Origin: Lysobacterales bacterium PRO7
GTDB taxonomy: Bacteria > Pseudomonadota > Gammaproteobacteria > Xanthomonadales > Rhodanobacteraceae
Assembly: GCA_021404785.1 (NCBI GenBank)
Contig: QWHH01000017.1
Location: 1-54,195, forward strand
Length of the DNA stretch: 54,195 bases
Reading direction: 5' to 3'
Every line of letters starts with the position of its first letter. Position 1 is the first letter of the stretch. A model generated the notes under the pieces. The model was not told the origin of the DNA and searched no databases. It saw only the letters and a program-made list of their open reading frames with translations. Of this stretch, positions 33,901 to 41,625 are shown piece by piece. Made by a program: the position numbers and the translations under genes.

Positions 33901-34069
33901 AATCGGCGCTGTTGTCGGCGTGCAACCGTTCGGCGGCGAGGGACTCTCCGGAACGGGGCCGAAAGCCGGCGGGCCGCATTACCTGCTGCGCTTTGTCACC
34001 GAGCGCACGTTGACGATCAACACGACCGCGGCGGGTGGGAATGCGTCGTTGTTGACGTTGGGGGAGTAG
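30908..34069 (+). CDS. putA: Bifunctional proline dehydrogenase / L-glutamate-gamma-semialdehyde dehydrogenase
   Basis: 1053 residues. It oxidises proline to glutamate with FAD and NAD and channels the intermediate. The proline dehydrogenase barrel includes RIYRYSYDMLGEAALT, SIKLSALHPRYE, VRLVKGAYWDSEVK and YPAFATHNAHT. The dehydrogenase half has SPWNFPLAIFTGQ, the Glu of LIAETGGQN (about 807) and the catalytic Cys of GQRCSAARV (about 841). There is no N-terminal ribbon-helix-helix domain, so it is not the self-repressing trifunctional form. ATG 30908 gives MNAILASEL. It is divergent from DUF2244. Confidence 0.97.
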   Translation: MNAILASELPGPGDPARTRMTAAYCRDETLAMDELVAQASLPPTERDLVLARATELVARVRAKASQQTAVESFMRQYDLSSEEGVLLMCVAEALLRIPDKDTADKLIADKLGEADWEKHLGKSDSVLVNAGTWGLMLTGKFITLGEDTRRNFAGALRRLVGRSGEPVIRLAVRQGMRIMGHQFVMGRTIGEALDRADEKDNRIYRYSYDMLGEAALTQPDAERYMQAYRDAISALGARGPFKDVLDAPSISIKLSALHPRYEVGKRARVHAELTAKLLELAQLAKKNGIGLTVDAEEADRLELSLEVIAAVHADATLAGWDGYGLAVQAYQRRAPFVIDWLAEQSKKVGRRFCVRLVKGAYWDSEVKRAQEGGHAGYPVYTRKPNTDVSYLACARKLFDYGGAFYPAFATHNAHTIAAIHHMARGRPFEFQRLHGMGTDLYAEVMGPKNLDVPCRVYAPVGSHEDLLPYLVRRLLENGANTSFVNRIVDESVPIKDLVADPVEVVRANTIKPHPRIPQPIDLYESADSSQRRKNSMGVNFGNDNELRALAEAVAKAPTNWAATPLVPGAKSCEALQDVTNPADRREKIGAKQQSDQATIERALTNAHAAQPAWDALPAASRATILENAADLLEQRRAQFIALCVREAGKTLAAAVSEVREAADMCRYYAAMARKLMGKPEALTGPTGESNEISLHGRGVFVCISPWNFPLAIFTGQVAAALAAGNSVIAKPADQTVLIGYHAVKLLHEAGVPEAVLQFVPGKGSMIGNTLLTKPEVAGVCMTGSTETAWTINRTLAARNAQIASLIAETGGQNALIADSSALPEQLVKDAIASAFDSAGQRCSAARVLFVQDDIADKVIAMLAGAMDELKVGDPALLSTDVGPVIDEPSRKSLADHAARMDKEAKLIKEVQLGPDCANGTFLAPRAYELKSLSQLTHEVFGPILHVIRWKSSELDQVIDAINATGFGLTLGIHSRIDSTIAHISQRAKVGNCYVNRNQIGAVVGVQPFGGEGLSGTGPKAGGPHYLLRFVTERTLTINTTAAGGNASLLTLGE

Positions 34070-34092
34070 GCCACTACTCGGGATTGAAGCGC

Positions 34093-34953
34093 ATGGACGA
34101 GGGTAAAGGTAGTAACGCCGGTTATGTCTATGTTCTGACGTCGAGCCAGACGAACCTAATAAAAATCGGCGGGACAGACTATCCGCCGCTTAAGCGTATC
34201 CGGGAAATCAATTCGACTCAGCCGTACAAGAACCTAGGACCCTGGACGCTCGCGGACTTCCGACAGGTAACCGATTGGCGGGCAACGGAGTACGCACTCC
34301 ACTACACTTTTCGCAGCAAGTTCGCCCAAGAAGTGTCAGGGCAGAGAGAACTGTTCAGGCTTTCGCAACAAGCAGCGTCGGAGCATTTACAGAAAATCGA
34401 CTCAGCCCAGATTCTGGGAAAACCAAAGGTCGACCGACTATTTCAAGATGAAGTGTTCGCGGCGTTCATCCTGAAGCTTTTCAGCTTTACGGGCTTGACC
34501 CACTGGCTCGATCAACAAGGTGCCTGGACCTTCGTTCTCTTCCCTTCAACGAACCGCGGAAGATACTTCACGATCAACATCGGTCCCCATGAAGTTGCAT
34601 TCAGCACGCTGCCAAGAAAAATGGCACCGGCGGTTCACATGATTCTCATGGACAAGCTCATCCTGGATTTCGAGGAAGTTGGTCATTGGCTCCGCAATCA
34701 TTCTGGTGGCATCTCCGAGAATGCATACGCCAGCGCGTTACCGCGTTCGGCCAGCATCCATTTTGAAGGAACGTTCAATGACGTAAATGAATTTTTTCGG
34801 CTAGATGGCGTTCGTAGGGCGCTGATCGCGTATTGGTCAGAAGCCTTGATCGGCCTTAAAGAAAGAGACTCACTCAGTGCGTTTTCCAGATTCCATAATT
34901 GGAATGCTGTTGCAGAAATTCACGCCAGACTTAAGACAGCAAGTAACCAGTAG
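34093..34953 (+). CDS. GIY-YIG / T5orf172 (Mug113-like) domain protein
   Basis: 286 residues. GYVYVLTSSQTNLIKIGGT, PPLKRIREINSTQP, ATEYALHYTF and GQRELFRLS give the T5orf172/Mug113 GIY-YIG pattern in the first 100 residues. Such domains occur in phage and mobile-element proteins and may be nucleases. The remaining 180 residues are unrecognised. GC content and codon use are clearly lower than in putA 23 bp upstream, consistent with transfer. TTG 34084 is an alternative start. Confidence 0.7.
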   Translation: MDEGKGSNAGYVYVLTSSQTNLIKIGGTDYPPLKRIREINSTQPYKNLGPWTLADFRQVTDWRATEYALHYTFRSKFAQEVSGQRELFRLSQQAASEHLQKIDSAQILGKPKVDRLFQDEVFAAFILKLFSFTGLTHWLDQQGAWTFVLFPSTNRGRYFTINIGPHEVAFSTLPRKMAPAVHMILMDKLILDFEEVGHWLRNHSGGISENAYASALPRSASIHFEGTFNDVNEFFRLDGVRRALIAYWSEALIGLKERDSLSAFSRFHNWNAVAEIHARLKTASNQ

Positions 34954-35241
34954 AGCGGGTTGTGCAACACCGCGCCGTCGCGGCGCCGAGCATCGCAGGC
35001 TGGACGGGAATGTGCCGTATGGGCGCGACGATGGACCGCCGCGATTGCGAAGCAGTACACGGGCGCACTGTCTGAGCAACCCCGGCCAGCCGAGAAGCGC
35101 AGGGCATTCCGATTCGCCGGATGCGAAGCGGAACGCCGCGTCCGGCGCAAAGCCGTTTTGGTTACTTTTTCGGCTGGAAAAGTAACCCGCTCGACCGCAG
35201 GCCGAGTGGAAGCTTTGCTTCGTCGGCCCCGCCAGTCCGAA
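34954..35241. repeat. Non-coding repeat-like segment with a long hairpin
   Basis: 288 bp without a credible gene. GGTTACTTTT (35160-35169) and AAAAGTAACC (35178-35187) form a perfect 10-bp stem with an 8-nt loop. The surrounding text (GCAAAGCCGTTTTGGTTAC, then AAGTAACCCGCTC) resembles a sequence I associate with dispersed copies in Xanthomonadales genomes. Only one copy is seen here. It separates the GIY-YIG gene from the toxin-antitoxin pair. Confidence 0.5.
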
Positions 35242-35544
35242 TCATGCAATCCCGGCAGAAAGTTTCAGCCCCAGCGCCTTGACGACTTTCATGATCGTAT
35301 CGAAGCTGGGATTGGATTCGCCGGATAGCGACTTGTAGAGGCTCTCCCGTCCGATGCCGGTTTCGCGCGCGAGCTGCGTCATGCCGCGCGCGCGCGCAAT
35401 CGTTCCCAACGCCTTGGCGATGAACGCGGAGTCGCCGCCGGCTTCTTCGAAGCACGCCTGAAGATACGCCTGACAATCCTCATCGGTCTTCAGATACTCG
35501 GCGGAATCCCACCGGGCGAGTTTTACTTTCACGTTTTTCTTCAT
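35242..35544 (-). CDS. Antitoxin, HigA-like/COG3636 DNA-binding protein
   Basis: 100 residues. KLARWDSAEYLKTDEDCQAYLQACFEEAG is the family N-terminus, and GMTQLARETGIGRESLYKSLSGESNPSFDTIMKVVKALGL is a Cro/C1-type helix-turn-helix. It should neutralise the RelE-fold toxin encoded 3 nt upstream and repress their shared promoter. Confidence 0.92.
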   Translation of the reverse strand: MKKNVKVKLARWDSAEYLKTDEDCQAYLQACFEEAGGDSAFIAKALGTIARARGMTQLARETGIGRESLYKSLSGESNPSFDTIMKVVKALGLKLSAGIA

Positions 35545-35547
35545 GGC

Positions 35548-35841
35548 TCACCTGATTGATTTGAGCAAATCCCTTGCTGCTGCAATGTCGGCGGCTTGCG
35601 TGGACTTGTCGCCACCGATCAGGAGAATGACGATCTCAAGTCCGCGCACGGTGTAGTACAGACGATAGCCGGGACCGTAAGCGATGCGCAGTTCCGAGAT
35701 GCCGCCGCCGGCCGATTTGTGATCGCCGAAATTTCCGTCTTCCACGCGATCGATGCGTGCCTGGATGCGAACCCTGGCTTGACGATCCTTGAGTCTGGAA
35801 AACCAGGCGTCGAAGAATGGCGTCGTCAGGACGGTATACAT
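35548..35841 (-). CDS. Toxin, HigB/RelE-fold addiction module killer protein (COG3657)
   Basis: 97 residues. TPFFDAWFSRLKDRQARVRIQARIDRVEDGNFGDHKSAGGGISELRIAYGPGYRLYYTVRG and LLIGGDKSTQAADIAAARDLLKSI match the Gp49/COG3657 family, predicted ribosome-dependent mRNA interferases. It is the first gene of the pair, ahead of the antitoxin, as usual for this family. Confidence 0.93.
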   Translation of the reverse strand: MYTVLTTPFFDAWFSRLKDRQARVRIQARIDRVEDGNFGDHKSAGGGISELRIAYGPGYRLYYTVRGLEIVILLIGGDKSTQAADIAAARDLLKSIR

Positions 35842-35849
35842 CGGTGCTC

Positions 35850-35878
35850 ATCGTATCCTAAAGAATACACAATTTCAA
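35850..35878 (-). promoter_or_regulatory. Promoter and operator of the toxin-antitoxin pair
   Basis: On the minus strand TTGAAA (35873-35878) and TACGAT (35850-35855) are 17 bp apart. The imperfect palindrome GTATTC-TTTA-GGATAC (35853-35868) fills the spacer, where the antitoxin could bind and autoregulate. Confidence 0.65.
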
Positions 35879-35938
35879 CCCGCCTATTGGCGCACGCATA
35901 CGGACCGGGCAGACAGGTGCGGTTCCGCAACACGAACT

Positions 35939-35959
35939 TTTACCCCCGTCCGGGGTAAA
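35939..35959. promoter_or_regulatory. Perfect 8-bp palindrome just upstream of gspA
   Basis: TTTACCCC and GGGGTAAA flank 5 nt and end 8 bp before the gspA ATG. The right arm carries the only Shine-Dalgarno-like GGGG, so a hairpin or bound protein would hide the ribosome binding site. Confidence 0.55.
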
Positions 35960-35967
35960 GTATTCCT

Positions 35968-37563
35968 ATGTACCTTGAGTTCTACGGCCTCAAAGAGCCG
36001 CCCTTCTCGATCACCCCCGATCCGCGCTACGTTTTTTTGAGCGAGCGCCACCGGGACGCGCTCGCGCACCTGTTGTACGGCATCGGCAAGGGCGGTAGCG
36101 GCGGCTTCGTGCAACTGACCGGCGAGGTCGGCACCGGCAAGACCACGCTGTGCCGGCTGCTGCTGGACCAATTGCCGGAAAACACGCGCGTGGCGCTGGT
36201 GCTCAATCCGAAACTGTCGCCGGTGGAATTGCTCGAGACGATCTGCGAGGAGTTGAAACTCGACATCGCCGGCAAGAAGGGCAGCCTCAAGGCGCTGGTG
36301 GATACGCTCAATATCTACCTGCTCGACGCGTACGCGCAGGGCTTGCGCGTGGTGCTGATCGTGGATGAAGCGCAGGAATTGTCAGTGGAAGCACTGGAAC
36401 AGGTGCGCCTGCTCACGAACCTGGAAACGCCAACGCAGAAACTGCTGCAAATCATCTTGCTTGGCCAGCCGGAATTGCGCGAAAAATTGCACCAGCCGGA
36501 ACTGCGCCAGCTCGCCCAGCGCATCACCGCGCGCTATCACCTCATGCCCCTGGATCGTGCGGAAACCGAAGCCTATGTGCGCCATCGCGTAGCCGTGGCC
36601 GGCGCGGCGCGTTCGCCCTTTTCACGCCTCGGGTTGCGCGCGTTGTATAAACGTTCGGGCGGCGTGCCGCGCGTGATCAACGTGGTAGCCGACCGCGCAT
36701 TGATGGCCGGCTTCGCGCGCGAGCAGGATGCGCTCGGCGAGCGCCTGATCGACCGCGCCGCGGACGAAACCTTGCCCGGTAATGCACGCTACTGGATGCA
36801 TCGCCACGGACGCTGGCTGACCGCAACGGCGGTGTTGATCCTCGCTACCGGAGTGACGTCGTGGTTCTGGTTGCATCGCGTGCCGCCGCCCGTAACCGAA
36901 GCCCTTGCCAAACCTGCTCCACCGCCGGTCGAAAACACGCTGGAATCGCTGCGCCGCACGATAGCGCATACACCGGACGCGGATCTCACCGCATGGACGC
37001 AATTGCTCGGTCGCTGGCAGGTGAACTCCGCGCAGGTGACGGTGCGCGACGCGGCGCATTGCCCTGGTGTCATCACCGCGGGCCTGGATTGCCTGCGCGG
37101 CACCGGCACACTGGAGCAGCTCGCGCGTTTCGATCGCCCGCTGATCCTCACCCTGCACGACGGCGACACGCAAGCCGACGCGCTGCTGCTTGGTGTGGAT
37201 GCGCAACACGTCAAACTCGCGATCGGCGGAACCACGCACACGTTGACAAAGTCCGATCTCGCCGACGTGTGGAAGGGCGAGTTCAGCGCGGTCTGGCAAT
37301 TGCCGCCCGGCATTCCCGCCACTTTGCATCAAGGCGATGCCGGTCCCGGGGTCGCCTGGGTCAAGGCGCAACTGGCGCGGATGGATGGCGGCAAGGCCGA
37401 CGACACGGGGCCTGCCTATTTCGACGCGGTGCTGGAAGAACGCGTGCGCAAGCTGCAAATCGCCTACGGCATCAAGCCGGACGGCATCGTCGGGCCGGAG
37501 ACCCTGTTCGCATTGTCCGCGCTGGCCGAATCCGGGCCGCACCTGTACCGCAAGGTAGAATAG
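35968..37563 (+). CDS. gspA: GspA/ExeA-like AAA ATPase with peptidoglycan-binding domain
   Basis: 531 residues. MYLEFYGLKEPPFSITPDPRY is the classical start. Walker A is GEVGTGKTT (52-60) and Walker B VLIVDEAQEL (about 130-139). One transmembrane helix lies near 278-298, followed by a periplasmic part ending in a PG_binding_1 domain (VRKLQIAYGIKPDGIVGPETLFALS). GspA-GspB (ExeAB) uses ATP to place the type II secretion secretin through peptidoglycan. No gsp structural genes are in the window. gspB follows by 26 bp. Confidence 0.93.
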   Translation: MYLEFYGLKEPPFSITPDPRYVFLSERHRDALAHLLYGIGKGGSGGFVQLTGEVGTGKTTLCRLLLDQLPENTRVALVLNPKLSPVELLETICEELKLDIAGKKGSLKALVDTLNIYLLDAYAQGLRVVLIVDEAQELSVEALEQVRLLTNLETPTQKLLQIILLGQPELREKLHQPELRQLAQRITARYHLMPLDRAETEAYVRHRVAVAGAARSPFSRLGLRALYKRSGGVPRVINVVADRALMAGFAREQDALGERLIDRAADETLPGNARYWMHRHGRWLTATAVLILATGVTSWFWLHRVPPPVTEALAKPAPPPVENTLESLRRTIAHTPDADLTAWTQLLGRWQVNSAQVTVRDAAHCPGVITAGLDCLRGTGTLEQLARFDRPLILTLHDGDTQADALLLGVDAQHVKLAIGGTTHTLTKSDLADVWKGEFSAVWQLPPGIPATLHQGDAGPGVAWVKAQLARMDGGKADDTGPAYFDAVLEERVRKLQIAYGIKPDGIVGPETLFALSALAESGPHLYRKVE

Positions 37564-37589
37564 GCGGCTGCGAACCCGCCAATGCATCC

Positions 37590-38402
37590 ATGTCACTGAT
37601 TCTCGAAGCGTTGAAAAAGTCCGAGGCCAACCGGCGCCTGGGCCAGGCTCCGGACCTCGGCACGCCGTTCTCGCCAGCGCGGCGCGAGCGCAGCCCGCTG
37701 TGGGCGGTGGTTGTGATCGTGCTGGCGCTGGGCGCTGGCGCGTGGTGGTGGTTCGGTGGCGGTCACGACTCTGCTGCTCCGGTCGTACCGCCGACATTGA
37801 CGCCATCCGCAAAGCACACTGTTGCCGTTCAAACGCCAGAACCGAGCACCCTGCCCGCGCAGCAGGATACGGCACGTGTTAACCGACAGGCGCCGACGAA
37901 CCAGCAACAATTCTGGGTTGCTGCGCAACGCACGCGGGATGGGCACCCACCCGCGCAACAAGACATCAAGCCCGCACCTGCACCGCTTCCTGCCGTGGAG
38001 CCACATCGTGCACCTGCCGCGCCCATAGCCACGCAGGCGGTGGCAAGCACGCCGAAGCCAGCCGAGCTGCACACGCCACAGCCGCACCCGGAAAACGTAG
38101 TGCCGTCAACTCATCTCGCACCCGCGCCACCTGCCGTTGCTGCACCGCCTGCGCTGCCAAGACTCGACGTTCCGACGTATTACGACCTGCCCTTCGCCAC
38201 GCGCAAGGCGCTGCCCGCGCTCAGCATGAGCATGCACGTCTATACCGCCGATCCGAAACAGCGTTTCATCATTCTCGACGGCACCCGCATGGCCGAGGGC
38301 GACAGCATGCCGGACAACGTGTCGCTGCGTGAAATCCGCCCCGATGGCGTGATCCTCGAATTCCAGGGCCAGCGTTTCTTCTTCCCGCGCGACGGGCGCT
38401 AG
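37590..38402 (+). CDS. gspB: General secretion pathway protein GspB
   Basis: 270 residues. MSLILEALKKSEANRRLGQAP is diagnostic. One transmembrane helix follows (about 37-53), then a long Pro/Ala-rich periplasmic linker (about 60-190). The C-terminal T2SSB domain has MHVYTADPKQRFIILDGTRMAEGD and ILEFQGQRFFFPR. It partners GspA in secretin assembly. The rhomboid gene follows after 6 nt. Confidence 0.92.
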   Translation: MSLILEALKKSEANRRLGQAPDLGTPFSPARRERSPLWAVVVIVLALGAGAWWWFGGGHDSAAPVVPPTLTPSAKHTVAVQTPEPSTLPAQQDTARVNRQAPTNQQQFWVAAQRTRDGHPPAQQDIKPAPAPLPAVEPHRAPAAPIATQAVASTPKPAELHTPQPHPENVVPSTHLAPAPPAVAAPPALPRLDVPTYYDLPFATRKALPALSMSMHVYTADPKQRFIILDGTRMAEGDSMPDNVSLREIRPDGVILEFQGQRFFFPRDGR

Positions 38403-38408
38403 AGCGAC

Positions 38409-39092
38409 GTGTTCGTCCGCCTCGAACAGCGACGCAAACCGGCGCCGCCGTGGGCGACGATCACGTTGATCACGATCTGCGTGGTGGTCTTTGCCGCACT
38501 CACTTTTTTGCCGCCGGATGCGCGCGCGTCGATGCTGCGGCACTGGGGCACGATCCCGTCGAGCCTGTTTGATGCAACGACTCCGCTGACCGCACAATGG
38601 CTGCTCCTGCATCCGGCCCGCCTGTTCACCGCCTTGTTCATTCATGTCGGCTGGCTGCACCTGATCGGCAACATGCTGTTCCTGATGATCTTCGGGTTGC
38701 CCGCCGAACGCAGCCTCGGCTCGATGCGATTTCTGCTGCTTTTCCTGGTCGGCGGCGCACTGGCCAATCTCGCCGGCGCGCTGACTCTGGCAAACGCGAA
38801 TGCGCCGCTCGTCGGCTCCAGCGGCGCGGTATCGGCCATCGTCGGCGCGTATTTCGCCCTGTTCCCGCGCGCGCGCCTGGGCCTGGTGTTGCCGCTCGGA
38901 CTATTCCTGGAATTCGTCCGCGTCCCCGCCGCCGCCCTGATCGGGTTCTGGATCGGCCTGCAATTCCTGTTCACCTTCGTCGGTCCCGCGTTCGGCGCAG
39001 TCGCGTGGTGGACCCACATCGCCGGTTTCGGCATCGGCATCGCGTTTGCGCTGGTTTCCAGGCCAGCGATCGCCCGCAGGTTACGCGAATAA
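38409..39092 (+). CDS. Rhomboid family intramembrane serine protease
   Basis: 227 residues, about six transmembrane helices, GTG start. HVGWLHLIGNMLFL holds the oxyanion His/Asn. The nucleophile Ser is in GSSGAVSAIVGAY, and the catalytic His in WWTHIAGFGIG. It cleaves membrane proteins; targets are unknown. It is packed 6 nt behind gspB, so it is probably co-transcribed. It converges with ctpA, 6 bp between stops. Confidence 0.92.
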   Translation: MFVRLEQRRKPAPPWATITLITICVVVFAALTFLPPDARASMLRHWGTIPSSLFDATTPLTAQWLLLHPARLFTALFIHVGWLHLIGNMLFLMIFGLPAERSLGSMRFLLLFLVGGALANLAGALTLANANAPLVGSSGAVSAIVGAYFALFPRARLGLVLPLGLFLEFVRVPAAALIGFWIGLQFLFTFVGPAFGAVAWWTHIAGFGIGIAFALVSRPAIARRLRE

Positions 39093-39098
39093 ACCGTC

Positions 39099-40403
39099 TC
39101 AGTTCTTGGCAGGAGCCCCCGCGGGCGCCTGTCGCAGTGCCATGCCCTTGAGCACAATCAACGCCTGATTGAGCGCGTAATCGTCGAGCAGACCGTCGCT
39201 GGCGCCGTCGCGTTCACTGTTCTTTTCGCCCTCGAGTTCGCCTTTCAGGTGACCCGGCAGATCGCGCTCGCCGCGGATGACAGACGGTGCCGCATCACGC
39301 ACGCTCAGCTTGAGGTTCGCCAGTTCGATGTCCGGTGTGATGCCAGCCGCCTGGATCGAAGTGCCGTTCGGCGTGTAGTAGCGCGCCGTGGTGAGCTTGA
39401 CCGCGTGCGTGTCGTCGATTGGCAGTACGGTCTGCACCGATCCCTTGCCAAACGTGCGCCGGCCGATGACCACGGCGCGATGGTTGTCCTTGAGCGCGCC
39501 GGTAACGATCTCGGCCGCCGAAGCGGTGCCGTTGTCGACCAGGACGACGAGCGGTGCGCCGTCGAGCAGGTCGCCGGGCGTCGCGTTGAAACTCAGGTCC
39601 GACTGTTTCAGGCGCCCGCGCGTGGTGACGATCACGCCGGAATCCAGGAAGTCGTCGCTGATTTCCACCGCCGAGGTCAGCAGTCCGCCGGGATTGCTGC
39701 GCAGATCGAGTACTGCGCCGCGCAGCGGATGTTCCTTCGCCAGCAACTTGCCGAGCTTGCTGCGCAATTCGTTGCCGGTGTCTTCCTGGAACTGGACTAC
39801 GCGGATGTAGACGTAGCCCGGCTCGAGCTCGCGCACGCGCACGCTGGCGACACGGATCGCCTCGCGCGTGAGCGTGTAGTCCTCTGGCGCGCTGGCGTCT
39901 TCGTGCAGGATGGAAAGTTTCACTTTCGTCCCGGCCTTGCCGCGCAACAAGTCGACGGCCTGGTTCGCGTTGTCCGCGGTGATCGCGGTGCCATCGATGC
40001 GCACGATGATGTCGCCGGGCTTGATCCCAGCGCGCGCCGCCGGCGTGTCGTCGATCGGCGCGACCACGCGCAAGGCGCCGTTCAGGGTAACCACTTCGAT
40101 GCCGAGTCCGTCGTAACTGCCGCTGGTGTCCTCATTCAGCGCCTGCATGCCGGTGGAATCCAGGTATTCGCTGTGCGGATCCAGACCCGTGAGCATGCCG
40201 CGGATGGCGTTTTGCATCATGGTCTTGTCGTCGACCGGATCTACGTAGGCCTGCTTGACCAGATCGAACACCGCCGTGAACTGGCGGATGTCGGACATGC
40301 TCACGCCGGTTTTTGCCGCAGGCGGCGGCGCTGACTTGACCTCGTCGGCGTGCAATGCCAGCGGAGCAAGCATCAGGAAAACACACAAGGAAGTTCGCAA
40401 CAT
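39099..40403 (-). CDS. ctpA: S41 family C-terminal processing peptidase
   Basis: 434 residues. Signal peptide to about HADE, N-terminal S41 segment, PDZ domain (YDGLGIEV through AARAGIKPGDIIVRIDG), then the protease core with Ser in NGTASAAEIVTGAL and Lys in RRTFGKGSVQT. It is a periplasmic Ser/Lys protease that trims cell-wall hydrolases or exported proteins. ATG 40403 is chosen; TTG 40415 adds four residues. It sits behind envC and gpmI, a cluster conserved in gammaproteobacteria. Confidence 0.94.
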   Translation of the reverse strand: MLRTSLCVFLMLAPLALHADEVKSAPPPAAKTGVSMSDIRQFTAVFDLVKQAYVDPVDDKTMMQNAIRGMLTGLDPHSEYLDSTGMQALNEDTSGSYDGLGIEVVTLNGALRVVAPIDDTPAARAGIKPGDIIVRIDGTAITADNANQAVDLLRGKAGTKVKLSILHEDASAPEDYTLTREAIRVASVRVRELEPGYVYIRVVQFQEDTGNELRSKLGKLLAKEHPLRGAVLDLRSNPGGLLTSAVEISDDFLDSGVIVTTRGRLKQSDLSFNATPGDLLDGAPLVVLVDNGTASAAEIVTGALKDNHRAVVIGRRTFGKGSVQTVLPIDDTHAVKLTTARYYTPNGTSIQAAGITPDIELANLKLSVRDAAPSVIRGERDLPGHLKGELEGEKNSERDGASDGLLDDYALNQALIVLKGMALRQAPAGAPAKN

Positions 40404-40452
40404 GGGAATCACCAATTGCAGCTTGCGGCCATTATAGGCACCGCGCGTGGGT

Positions 40453-41625
40453 TCAACGTGAAGCGGACTTCAACCAGGGTACGGGGTCGATCGCCTTGCC
40501 CTGATGGCGCAACTCGAAATACAGCCCCGGCGACGGCCGGCCGCCGCTGTCGCCGCTGGTGGCGATCGCGACACCGGCATCGACCCAATCGCCGACGTCT
40601 TTCAGCAGGCTTTCGTTGTAGCCGTACAAGCTCAGGTAGCCATCGCCGTGATCGATGATCAGCAGCAGGCCATAACCGCGCAGCCAGTCGGCGAACACGA
40701 CGCGGCCATGCGCGACAGCGCGCACGGTCGCGCCGGATGGCGCGGCGATGAGCAGACCCTGGTTGGCGCGGTCGGTTCCATTGCCGGCGCCGAATTTTTC
40801 CACCACGCGGCCGCGCATCGGCCACGGCAGTTGACCGCGCAAGCTGGCGAACGACTGCGCGCCAGCGAGATTTTTCGGGATGTCGGCGAAGATATCGCGT
40901 AGTTTCGCGATCAGGTCGGTCAACGCCTTTTCGTCGCGACTGAGCGCGGCGAGGCGGCTTTTCTGGTCTTTCAAGGTCGCATCGAGGTTGCTCAGCGCCT
41001 GCTGGCGCGCAAGACGCTCGGCATCGAACTGCTTGGCCCGGTCGACTTGATCGGCGCGTGATTTTTCCAGGGTCGCTTTCTGCGCCACGATGTCGTCTTG
41101 CACCTTCGCCAGCGCATCGAGATTCTGCATCAACGCATCGATCTCGCCAATCCGCGCATGCTCGAAGTAGCGGTAGTAGGCAAGCATGCGCGCGATGTCG
41201 GCGGCCTTGTCCTGCGCGAGCAGGAGCTTGAGTTCTTCGCCGCGGCCCATCGCGTAAGCTGAACGCAGCAGCGCGGCCAACGCGTCGCGTTGATCCTTGA
41301 GCTTGTCGTCCAGCGCGGCTCGTTGTTTGAACAGATCGTCGAGCCTGGCCTGTTGTTCCTTGATCCGGCCGTCGAGCATGCGCAGTTGCTTGGCTGTCGC
41401 AGCGATCTTCAATTCTTGCTCGCGCAACGCCGTCAGCGCATCGCCGCGCCTGGCGTTGGTGTCCTGTTGCGCAGCGGCCAGATCGTGGATTTGCGCGCGA
41501 ACCTGTTCGAGCTTTTGCCGGGCTTGCGCCTCTTGCGCGGAACGCCGGGCATCATCGTCCTGGGCGCTTGCATTGGCGAAAACGCACATCAGGAAAAGAA
41601 ATGCGATGGGAAAACGACGGATCAA
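40453..41625 (-). CDS. Murein hydrolase activator, EnvC-like
   Basis: 390 residues. The N-terminal signal MIRRFPIAFLFLMCVFANASA gives the start, which is a TTG overlapping the gpmI stop as TTGA. Long coiled coil (about 25-260), then an M23/LytM domain: GTDRANQGLLIAAPSGATVRAVAHGRVVFA, DHGDGYLSLYGY, LYFELRHQG. The usual metal-binding HxGxD site reads NQGLL, so the domain looks catalytically dead. This fits EnvC, which activates amidases at division. Confidence 0.92.
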   Translation of the reverse strand: MIRRFPIAFLFLMCVFANASAQDDDARRSAQEAQARQKLEQVRAQIHDLAAAQQDTNARRGDALTALREQELKIAATAKQLRMLDGRIKEQQARLDDLFKQRAALDDKLKDQRDALAALLRSAYAMGRGEELKLLLAQDKAADIARMLAYYRYFEHARIGEIDALMQNLDALAKVQDDIVAQKATLEKSRADQVDRAKQFDAERLARQQALSNLDATLKDQKSRLAALSRDEKALTDLIAKLRDIFADIPKNLAGAQSFASLRGQLPWPMRGRVVEKFGAGNGTDRANQGLLIAAPSGATVRAVAHGRVVFADWLRGYGLLLIIDHGDGYLSLYGYNESLLKDVGDWVDAGVAIATSGDSGGRPSPGLYFELRHQGKAIDPVPWLKSASR

